From positions 82,533-146,532 of the forward strand of contig NZ_PQBS01000035.1 of assembly GCF_002911695.1 (NCBI RefSeq): a DNA stretch of 64,000 nucleotides, read 5' to 3'. The stretch comes from Gracilimonas amylolytica. Lineage in GTDB: Bacteria > Bacteroidota > Rhodothermia > Balneolales > Balneolaceae. A program made the translations under genes and the position numbers. Positions 46,435 to 52,278 of this stretch are shown here, one piece after another; positions within the stretch are counted from its first letter, which is position 1; every line of letters begins with the position of its first letter. The notes below the pieces were generated by a model. That model did not search any database and was not told the DNA's origin. It saw only the letters and a program-made list of their open reading frames with translations.

Positions 46435-46666
46435 AGGTGAAAATTCAGCCCTTCACACTATCTTCAAATTAACCTGTTTCATTACAATAGTTTAAACTTT
46501 TTGACTTAAAATTGTGCGTCGGTTTTACTATATTCGATGCCCTTCTCAAAAAGAGAACAGGAAAAATTCGTACCGACTTTAAACGTTGTGGAAGTGAAAT
46601 TCGTTAACAGCGTTAAGTTGGCTCTTATCGAGTACTACATCTTTAACAATAAAATTTGGAGTAACA

Positions 46667-47836
46667 ATGTCAGAAGGCATTCACACAGGCTTTGACGAGC
46701 AACAATATCCGCACATTAACAGAGGTTTAGATGGAATCGTAGCTTTTTCTACGACCAAGAGTTTTATCGATGGTCAGAAAGGTGAATTGATCTACTCGGG
46801 TTATCTAATCGACACCCTGGCAGAAAACGCAACCTTTGAGGAAGTTTGCTTTTTGTTATGGAATGACCGCCTCCCAAATGCCAAAGAGCTTGAAAGTCTT
46901 AAGACATTATTGATCGAAAACCGGGAGCTCCCTCAGCCTATCCTGGATTATATCAACGCCACGGATAAAGATGCTGAACCAATGGCTGTGCTTAGAACAG
47001 CTGTTTCAATGCTGGCTGATTTTGACGACACCAAAGGCAAATATGACCCTACTCTTTTTGAAGGACAAGCCATAGCCATCACAGCCAAGATCCCAACTAT
47101 TATAGCCGCATTTGATCGTGTTCGTCATGGTAAAGATATCGTGGCTCCCCTTAAGGAAGGCAGCACGGCTTATAACTTTCTTTACATGCTGAATGGCGAG
47201 AAACCGGGTGAGCAAGCTGAGAAGACCATGGATCTCTGCCTGATACTTCACGCAGAACATGGCATGAATGCTTCCACCTTCACAGCCCGTACTATTGGAG
47301 CTACTCAATCTGATATGTACTCTGCCATCACCGGAGCTATTGGAGCTCTTAAAGGTCCACTGCACGGTGGCGCCAACACAGCGGTTATGAATACCCTGCT
47401 TGAGCTGAAGGAACAAGGTGATGATGCCGACGCTGTAGCTTTCACCAAAAAGAAACTTGAGAGCAAAGAGAAGATCATGGGCTTTGGTCACCGTGTGTAC
47501 AAGACCTTTGACCCTCGTGCCCGATTGCTTCAAACCATGGCAAAAGATCTGTCTGAAGAAACCGGACATCAGGAACTTTACAAGTGGTCTATGGATATGC
47601 TCAATACCATGAAAAATGAAAAGAATATTGATCCTAACGTGGATTTCTTTTCAGCCACTGTGTATTACTCCATTGGAATTCAACCTGACCTTTATACCAC
47701 CATCTTTACAATGAGTCGTGTTTCCGGATGGACAGGACACTACATTGAGCAAGCGGCCAACAACCGACTGATCCGTCCACGTGCTCTTTACGTTGGAGAA
47801 AAACACCTGGATTGGGTGCCGGTTGAAGACCGATAA
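46667..47836 (+). CDS. gltA: Citrate synthase
   Basis: 389 residues, short-form citrate synthase. Family landmarks are intact: GYLIDTLAENATFEEVCFLLW in the N-terminal region, LILHAEHGMNASTFTARTIGATQSDMYSAITGAIGALKGPLHGGAN (catalytic His), IMGFGHRVYKTFDPRA (second His), and FFSATVYYSIGI with the downstream Asp region, ending with VSGWTGHYIEQ. It condenses acetyl-CoA and oxaloacetate, the first TCA step, in the same window as the 2-oxoglutarate enzyme. A GGAG lies 5 bases from the ATG. The 232-base upstream gap is AT-rich with no clear TAnnTTTG box. A terminator follows. Confidence 0.97.
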   Translation: MSEGIHTGFDEQQYPHINRGLDGIVAFSTTKSFIDGQKGELIYSGYLIDTLAENATFEEVCFLLWNDRLPNAKELESLKTLLIENRELPQPILDYINATDKDAEPMAVLRTAVSMLADFDDTKGKYDPTLFEGQAIAITAKIPTIIAAFDRVRHGKDIVAPLKEGSTAYNFLYMLNGEKPGEQAEKTMDLCLILHAEHGMNASTFTARTIGATQSDMYSAITGAIGALKGPLHGGANTAVMNTLLELKEQGDDADAVAFTKKKLESKEKIMGFGHRVYKTFDPRARLLQTMAKDLSEETGHQELYKWSMDMLNTMKNEKNIDPNVDFFSATVYYSIGIQPDLYTTIFTMSRVSGWTGHYIEQAANNRLIRPRALYVGEKHLDWVPVEDR

Positions 47837-47862
47837 GAAAGATTGATATTACCTCCATTTAT

Positions 47863-47894
47863 AAAGCCTGTTCGAATCTCGAATGGGCTTTTTA
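47863..47894 (+). terminator. Rho-independent terminator of gltA
   Basis: AAGCCTGTTCGA pairs with TCGAATGGGCTT (two G-T pairs) and is followed by TTTT. It lies 27 bases after the gltA stop and marks the last core feature before the accessory island. Confidence 0.75.
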
Positions 47895-47941
47895 ATAGTT
47901 AGACCTATTGCTTAAGCTTGTTTGGACATCCACCTACTTAG

Positions 47942-48784
47942 TTAAAGATTCAGATTTTCAACCGGACTTTTGACCTCTTTAAGTGTTCGCGAAGATACAT
48001 GAGTATAAATTTGAGTGGTTGAAATATGTTTATGCCCCAATAGTTCTTGTATGAATCTTGTATCAGTACCATTATCCAGCAAATGAGTAGCAAAACTATG
48101 CCTGAGTGTGTGGGGTGTGGCCTTTTTATTGATCTTACACAATTTTTTGTGCTTTCTCATCAAAGCCTGAATTGAAGATGAAGAATATTTACCTCCACCC
48201 TGCCCTTCAAATAAATATTCTTTTGGCTGATATTCCTTTACGTAATCTCGTAGTAAAGTCAGCACTTTTTCAGACAAAATGGAATATCGGTCTTTTTGTC
48301 CCTTTCCTTGATGAATTCGGATTTGCATGCGGTCGGAGTCAATATCTCTGATTTTCAGATTCAGAAGTTCCCCAATTCGTAGACCTGCCGAATAGATCAT
48401 AGTGAAAATGGCCTTATGCTTTATGTTGGTGAATGAATTCAGAAACCTCTCTACTTCTTGAACCGAAAGTACTACCGGAATTCTACTGGGCTTCTTCATT
48501 TTGATGTTGAAATCAAAATCAATGCTCTCATTTAAAACCTCTTCATATAAAAACTTAACGGAAGCAAGCAATTGCTTCATCATGGAGTAACTGTAACCCA
48601 GCTCCTTTTTACAATGATGAAAGAATAGGTCCAATTCTTTTGAAGAAACTTCAGGGATCTGATTTAAGCTGAGATACTGAAGGAAAATATTCAATCCATT
48701 CAGGTAAGCTTTAAGTGTATTCTCACTATAATTCTTTAGCGTAAGCTGATGTTCGTACTTTGATATTAATTCCGATTTCTTCAT
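47942..48784 (-). CDS. Tyrosine recombinase/integrase, integron-integrase-like but lacking the IntI insertion
   Basis: 280 residues. It has an N-terminal SAM-like core-binding domain (about 3-90) and a catalytic domain with R136 (YSAGLRIGELL), K161 (GKGQKDR), H225 and R228 (HTLRHSFATHLL), H251 (LLGHKHISTTQIY) and the Tyr nucleophile Y260. The C-terminal segment THVSSRTLKEVKSPVENL resembles the THV...KSPLD ending of integron integrases. However, the residues between the GKGQKDR hairpin and the HTLRHS box (about 167-224) are short and lack the extra helix found in IntI. It is transcribed away from the cassette-like modules, with the attI-like site 67 bases upstream of its start, the usual arrangement of an integron integrase. 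Confidence 0.85.
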   Translation of the reverse strand: MKKSELISKYEHQLTLKNYSENTLKAYLNGLNIFLQYLSLNQIPEVSSKELDLFFHHCKKELGYSYSMMKQLLASVKFLYEEVLNESIDFDFNIKMKKPSRIPVVLSVQEVERFLNSFTNIKHKAIFTMIYSAGLRIGELLNLKIRDIDSDRMQIRIHQGKGQKDRYSILSEKVLTLLRDYVKEYQPKEYLFEGQGGGKYSSSSIQALMRKHKKLCKINKKATPHTLRHSFATHLLDNGTDTRFIQELLGHKHISTTQIYTHVSSRTLKEVKSPVENLNL

Positions 48785-48850
48785 TTTATCCTCAATATTT
48801 TAAGAATAACATGAATAAAACTTGCGTACGAAGCAAGGATAACCTCAATA

Positions 48851-48894
48851 GCGTTGGCTATATGCCAATGTTGGCAGTCATTGTAACGAAACGC
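48851..48894 (+). other. Candidate attI-like recombination site beside the integrase gene
   Basis: An imperfect palindrome framed by GCGTT (48851-48855) and AACGC (48890-48894). It holds a perfect 6-bp inverted repeat TGCCAA-TG-TTGGCA (48863-48876) and the 9-base box GTTGGCAGT (48870-48878). The reverse complement of that box, ACTGCCAAC, appears twice downstream at cassette ends (50514 and 52090). The site lies between the integrase start and the first module. Confidence 0.45.
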
Positions 48895-48912
48895 GGTCTA
48901 CAACGACAGCCT

Positions 48913-49242
48913 TTAAGGTTTAGCCAAAATATTTTGATTTCCCCACGCTGCAATTTCATCGAAAATTGGAGACAGACTTTTACCCAAATCGGTAAGCGAA
49001 TATTCTACTCTTGGCGGGATTTCTTTGTATTGTTTTCGACTGATTAAACCGTCTTTTTCCAAATCCTTTAATTGTTCGGTTAGCACCTTTCTTGAGATAT
49101 TTGGAATGCGGACGGCAATTTCACCAAAGCGTTTAGTACCAAAAGCAAGACAATACAAGATAGGTGTTTTCCATCTTCCACCAATCAATTCGAGTGTTGC
49201 AGCTACAGGACATTTAGTATTTTCTGTTGTTTTAGTTACCAT
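48913..49242 (-). CDS. HxlR-family winged-helix transcriptional regulator
   Basis: 109 residues. The HxlR signature is clear: a Cys near the N-terminus (TKCPVAATLELIGGRWKTPILYCL), then the winged helix (FGEIAVRIPNISRKVLTEQLKDLEKDGLISRKQY) and VEYSLTDLGKSLSPIFDEIAAWG. Members act as redox or electrophile sensors that control neighbouring oxidoreductase genes. It is divergent from the NmrA-type gene, and the 111-base gap contains GTTAC palindromes that are good operator candidates. It is the only minus-strand gene in the array apart from the integrase. Confidence 0.93.
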   Translation of the reverse strand: MVTKTTENTKCPVAATLELIGGRWKTPILYCLAFGTKRFGEIAVRIPNISRKVLTEQLKDLEKDGLISRKQYKEIPPRVEYSLTDLGKSLSPIFDEIAAWGNQNILAKP

Positions 49243-49277
49243 TTGGTTACCGCTTTTTTAAGTTACCTTTTGGTAAC
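49235..49277. promoter_or_regulatory. Candidate HxlR operators (GTTACC palindromes) in the divergent gap
   Basis: GTTACC-TTTT-GGTAAC (49262-49277) is a perfect 6+4+6 palindrome. A second pair, GTTACC-ATTT-GGTTAC (49235-49250), overlaps the HxlR start codon. Single GTTAC boxes continue toward the oxidoreductase gene (near 49280 and 49305). The layout suggests an autoregulator that controls both genes. Confidence 0.55.
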
Positions 49278-49353
49278 AAGTTACTTATTAAAACTATTAT
49301 TAGTTACTTTGTGAAACAAAAGTAATTTATTAATTTTCAAAAACAAAAAAAAT

Positions 49354-50214
49354 ATGATTTTAGTAACAGGAGCAACAGGGCATTTAGGTTCAGCGACAAT
49401 AAAGCATTTGCTAAAAAGCACAGAAGCAAGCAACATTGTAGCATTCGCCAGAGACGAAAACAAAGCAAAATATTTGAAAGAAAAAGGCATTGAAGTTCGA
49501 ATAGGAACTTATGACGACACTTCTTCTCTTGACAAAGCAATGCAAGGCATCGATAAAGTATTTCTCATTTCGGGGGCTGACCAAAACAGATTGCAACAGC
49601 ACAAAAATGTGGTGGACGCTGCAAAAAAAGTAGGTGTAAAACATATTGTGTACACGGGCGTTTCTCTGAAAGATGTAAAAACTTCGGCGATAAAATCGTT
49701 TATGGAAAGCCACTTTCAAACAGAAGATTATATTAAAGAAAGTGGTATGGCCAATACCATACTTCGCCACAATCTTTATGCGGACGGAATACCATTTTTT
49801 GTTGGCGAAAAAGTTTTAGAAACAGGTATTTATTTGCCTTCGGCAAATGGCAAAGTGCCTTATGCACTTCGCAGAGAAATGGGCGAAGCCGCAGCCAATG
49901 TGTTGTTGCAAAGCGGACACGAGAACAAAACCTATGAAATAGCCGGCAACGAGTTGTATTCATACCATGACGTTGCGAAAATACTTTCCGAACTTTCGGG
50001 AAAATCAGTTACCTACACTGATATTGAAGCTTCGGTATTTACAGAGCAACTTAAACAAATTGGAGTTCCTGAAATTGGAATTTTCATAGCGACAGGTTTT
50101 TCGACTGATATAAAAAATGAACAATACGAAATCGTGACAAACGACTTGGAAAAATTGCTTGGTCGCAAACCAACCAACTTGAAGGACAGTTTAAAAGAAA
50201 TCTACAAACTCTAA
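49354..50214 (+). CDS. NmrA-like/QOR2-like NAD(P)H-binding oxidoreductase
   Basis: 286 residues, atypical short-chain dehydrogenase fold. The N-terminal dinucleotide motif GATGHLGSATIKHLL is intact, followed by FARDENKAKYLKEKGIEVRIGTYDDTSSLDKAMQGIDKVFLISG, the QOR2/NmrA pattern, and VKHIVYTGVSL. The C-terminal part (about 130-286) has the AAANVLLQSGHENKTYEIAGNELYSYHDVAKIL segment. It likely reduces quinones or senses NADP(H) under the control of the divergent HxlR gene. The pair recurs in many bacteria as a unit and could have been acquired together. Confidence 0.9.
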   Translation: MILVTGATGHLGSATIKHLLKSTEASNIVAFARDENKAKYLKEKGIEVRIGTYDDTSSLDKAMQGIDKVFLISGADQNRLQQHKNVVDAAKKVGVKHIVYTGVSLKDVKTSAIKSFMESHFQTEDYIKESGMANTILRHNLYADGIPFFVGEKVLETGIYLPSANGKVPYALRREMGEAAANVLLQSGHENKTYEIAGNELYSYHDVAKILSELSGKSVTYTDIEASVFTEQLKQIGVPEIGIFIATGFSTDIKNEQYEIVTNDLEKLLGRKPTNLKDSLKEIYKL

Positions 50215-50262
50215 AAAAATGATATGATTATCCGTTTCTATGCCTAAATTCATTTTCATTAG

Positions 50263-50493
50263 TATAGAGCCCTAATATGCAAAATTAAAGGTAAACTTGC
50301 GGATATTCATAAAATAAAAACGAAAGTGGTATCGGTTGTAGTGGAAGGCGATTTAGTAACAGTTGCTTTTATTCGAGAGGTAAAGCATCCTAAAGTCCCT
50401 TCCAAAACTTACACCACCACTTGGTTTGACCAATGGCGTTTTGTAGATGGAAAAGCCGATGAACATTGGGACAATGATGTAATTGCAAACTAA
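50263..50493 (+). pseudogene. 5'-truncated NTF2/SnoaL-like gene remnant
   Basis: An open frame of 76 codons from just after an in-frame TAG (50260-50262) to a TAA at 50491, with no ATG, GTG or TTG in a suitable place near its beginning. The translation resembles the C-terminal half of SnoaL-like/NTF2-family proteins: KIKTKVVSVVVEGDLVTVAF, then KTYTTTWFDQWRFVDGKADEHWD. The N-terminal half is absent, so this is a remnant, probably of a third gene that followed the oxidoreductase. It is too short and start-less for normal ORF calling. Confidence 0.6.
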
Positions 50494-50513
50494 ATAAACT
50501 TTAAAAACAACGA

Positions 50514-50654
50514 ACTGCCAACAATGTGTATAAGCAATAGCGGTTTGAGTGCCAACTCGAACCGTTTTTGATTTAATTTAAGTATCTTACAAACTGAAAA
50601 GTTAAGGCGTAAAATCCACTACTGCTCATACACGTGACCGCTAAGCAAACATGC
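50514..50654 (+). other. attC-like imperfect palindrome ending cassette 1
   Basis: The element starts with the box ACTGCCAAC (50514-50522), the exact complement of the box at 48870. GTGTATAAGCAATAG (50526-50540) pairs with CTACTGCTCATACAC (50619-50633), 13 of 15 positions. A spacer of about 78 bases lies between the arms. The right end is ACCGCTAAGCAAACATGC (50637-50654), closely repeated at 50749-50765. Size and shape resemble an integron attC site. Confidence 0.5.
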
Positions 50655-50748
50655 TCGTGAACGGTTAACTTTCACTTATTATTTTTTCAATCCAAATTCA
50701 TCTTGGCGATGAAATTTTCGGTTTGAAAGCCGCACGTTTCTTAGCCAA

Positions 50749-50765
50749 ACCGTTAGGCAAAATGC
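50749..50765 (+). other. Second attC-type right end with GTTAGGC core
   Basis: ACCGTTAGGCAAAATGC contains GTTAGGC (50752-50758), an exact match to the integron R' core GTTRRRY. It is a near repeat of the site at 50637-50654 (two changes, one indel). It precedes the toxin-antitoxin module, so the stretch between the two copies looks like the remains of a lost or degenerated cassette; I see no ORF in it. Confidence 0.45.
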
Positions 50766-50822
50766 GAAACCGTAATATTATATGTAAATGGATTTCATTA
50801 TTTTCTAGAAAAATTCTCAATC

Positions 50823-51041
50823 ATGGATACTAAAACACTAAAAATAGAGCTTACCCGCTTAATTCTTGAAACAGAGAGTCACGATTTACTGAACCGGATT
50901 TTGAAAGAACTAAAAAAAGAAAAAAGCGATTTTTGGCTGGATCTGACAGAAGAACAAAAGGATGAAATTGAAATAAGCAGAAAACAAGTTAAAAACGGAG
51001 AGACTGAAGATTGGGAATCAATTATTAAACGAGTTTCGTGA
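50823..51041 (+). CDS. Addiction-module antitoxin
   Basis: 72 residues, acidic and helical, with the pattern of the small antitoxins that pair with RelE/ParE toxins (KIELTRLILETESHDLLNRILKELKKE, then FWLDLTEEQKDEIEISRKQVKNGETEDWESIIKRV). The C-terminal part probably wraps the toxin. It overlaps the toxin start (GTGA junction at 51038-51041), typical of a translationally coupled type II toxin-antitoxin operon. It lies downstream of a GTTAGGC-type cassette junction. Confidence 0.85.
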   Translation: MDTKTLKIELTRLILETESHDLLNRILKELKKEKSDFWLDLTEEQKDEIEISRKQVKNGETEDWESIIKRVS

Positions 51042-51349
51042 ACGTTCGTTTTTCTCGGTTATCGGTTTTAAAGTTGGAAAAACTTCTTGAATATCTAAAA
51101 GAAGAATGGTCAGAAGAGACGAAAAAAAAGTTTTTGAAAAGCCTAAATGCGAAAGTGGAATCCATCAAAAAGAATCCCAAAGCGTTCCCATCAAGTATTT
51201 TAGAATCCAACTTGAGAAAATGTGTTGTCACCAAACACACGATAATTTTATACGAAATTCAAGGCGATTCAATTTTTATAATGAACTTAATTGATGGTCG
51301 TCAAGATCCAGAAAAAATAAGGGATGAAATAAGAAAGCACTTTGGCTAA
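51038..51349 (+). CDS. RelE/ParE-family toxin
   Basis: 103 residues starting at a GTG that overlaps the antitoxin stop. It has the ParE/RelE fold pattern: an N-terminal strand and helices (VRFSRLSVLKLEKLLEYLKEEWSEETKKKFLKSLNAKVESIKKNP), then strand-rich LRKCVVTKHTIILYEIQGDSIFIMNLIDGRQDPEKI. It either poisons gyrase (ParE) or cleaves ribosome-bound mRNA (RelE); sequence alone does not decide. The stop codon TAA sits inside the box GGCTAAC (51344-51350), typical of cassette genes that end at attC. Such modules stabilise cassette arrays. Confidence 0.88.
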   Translation: MNVRFSRLSVLKLEKLLEYLKEEWSEETKKKFLKSLNAKVESIKKNPKAFPSSILESNLRKCVVTKHTIILYEIQGDSIFIMNLIDGRQDPEKIRDEIRKHFG

Positions 51350-51554
51350 CAATCGCTAATACCAACAGCTCCAGTCAGATCGACTGTTCAGGCTTATTAT
51401 AAAAGTTACTTTTCAAATCGAACTCAGATTGATAAATATATGTAGGGGCATCTATTTTTTGAAATCAACTCTGATTTTTCCATTTTATCCGCATTATTTA
51501 TTAACAATAGGTATAACATTCATGATTCATTGATGTTATGGGCACCTATCTAAC
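51344..51554 (+). other. attC-like region ending the toxin-antitoxin cassette
   Basis: The 336-base gap 51350-51685 has no ORF. It begins with GGCTAAC (51344-51350, overlapping the toxin stop). It later contains a hairpin of ATAGGTATAACAT (51507-51519) with ATGTTAT (51533-51539) and ACCTAT (51544-51549), with a 4-base bulge (GGGC). ATCTAAC (51548-51554) fits the R'' pattern RYYYAAC. Bulged palindromes with such ends are attC-like, but the two ends do not match well, so the boundaries are tentative. Confidence 0.35.
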
Positions 51555-51685
51555 AAATCAGGTTTTTATAAACCAACATAATTACCTGATGTATAAATAG
51601 TAAATCATGTGGAGTCCTGAAACCACTTAATAAACGGGGTGAATTCTATCAGCCAAACAGATAGAAAAAAACTAAAGGCAACATT

Positions 51686-52057
51686 ATGAATTGGTACTTA
51701 AAAGTTTTGAAACAATACGCTGACTTCAACGGCAGAGCCCGAAGAAAAGAATACTGGATGTTCGTTCTTATCAATATGGTCATTGCATTCATCCTTGGTT
51801 TTCTTGACGGTTTGATTGGCACCTATGAAGCACAATCCGGCTTAGGTGTTCTTAGTGGGCTATATAGTCTCTTTGTGTTAATACCCGGAGTAGCGGTTGG
51901 GGTTAGAAGACTTCACGATATAGGTAAAAGCGGATGGATGCTTTTAATAGCGTTTATACCAATTATTGGTTTCATCTGGCTCTTAGTCTTGCTGGTACTC
52001 GATAGTCATCCGGGCAGTAACCAATATGGCCCGAACCCAAAGGAAGTGAATATTTAA
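51686..52057 (+). CDS. DUF805 membrane protein
   Basis: 123 residues with an amphipathic N-terminal segment and four transmembrane helices (about 22-45, 58-74, 87-104 and the last near 105-112). The DUF805 hallmarks are present: WYLKVLKQYADFNGRARRKEYWMF at the start, GVRRLHDIGKSGW in the middle and DSHPGSNQYGPNP at the end. The family is common in integron and phage cargo and has no fixed function; some members alter membrane channel or stress behaviour. It lies as the last module before the leuS border, followed by a palindromic gap. Confidence 0.85.
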   Translation: MNWYLKVLKQYADFNGRARRKEYWMFVLINMVIAFILGFLDGLIGTYEAQSGLGVLSGLYSLFVLIPGVAVGVRRLHDIGKSGWMLLIAFIPIIGFIWLLVLLVLDSHPGSNQYGPNPKEVNI

Positions 52058-52070
52058 TCTGTTATATATT

Positions 52071-52147
52071 TATCCCTCAGTGGACGTAAACTGCCAACTT
52101 AGTTTTACCCATTAAATTGTGTTATTGGTAAACATAGCTGAGGGATA
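52071..52147 (+). other. attC-like nested palindrome after the DUF805 gene
   Basis: A perfect outer inverted repeat TATCCCTCAG / CTGAGGGATA (52071-52080, 52138-52147) encloses an inner pair GTTTTACC / GGTAAAC with one unpaired T. The left part contains ACTGCCAAC (52090-52098), the same 9-base box as at 50514. A separate perfect hairpin (GTCATTTGG-CCA-CCAAATGAC, 52163-52183) follows. The gap to leuS (52058-52278) contains no ORF. Confidence 0.45.
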
Positions 52148-52245
52148 CTATTCTATTAGTGGGTCATTTGGCCACCAAATGACGTATAACAATCATCCGC
52201 ATAGTGTCCACATATCATGCAAATGATATTAACTGAGGGAACCAA

Positions 52246-52265
52246 GTTCGATTCTCATCGTCCCA
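52246..52265 (+). other. tRNA 3'-end-like sequence, possible att remnant
   Basis: GTTCGATTCTCATCGTCCCA looks like the T-loop, T-stem 3' half and acceptor 3' strand of a tRNA, but the matching upstream T-stem and acceptor halves are missing. Such 3' fragments are classical integrase attachment remnants. It lies at the far edge of the island, 14 bases from the leuS stop. Confidence 0.35.
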
Positions 52266-52278
52266 TCTTTCAGGGTTA

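Noticed and set aside
47942..48784. A canonical IntI class integron integrase
   Set aside because: The IntI-specific extra helix between the catalytic Lys hairpin and the HxxR box is missing; the family match is partial, so I call it IntI-like.
47870..52256. GTTCGAATCTC (47870) and GTTCGATTCTC (52246) as direct repeats (attL/attR) flanking the island
   Set aside because: The left copy lies within the gltA terminator stem, and one near-match of this length is roughly expected by chance in the two edge windows. Kept only as a weak remark.
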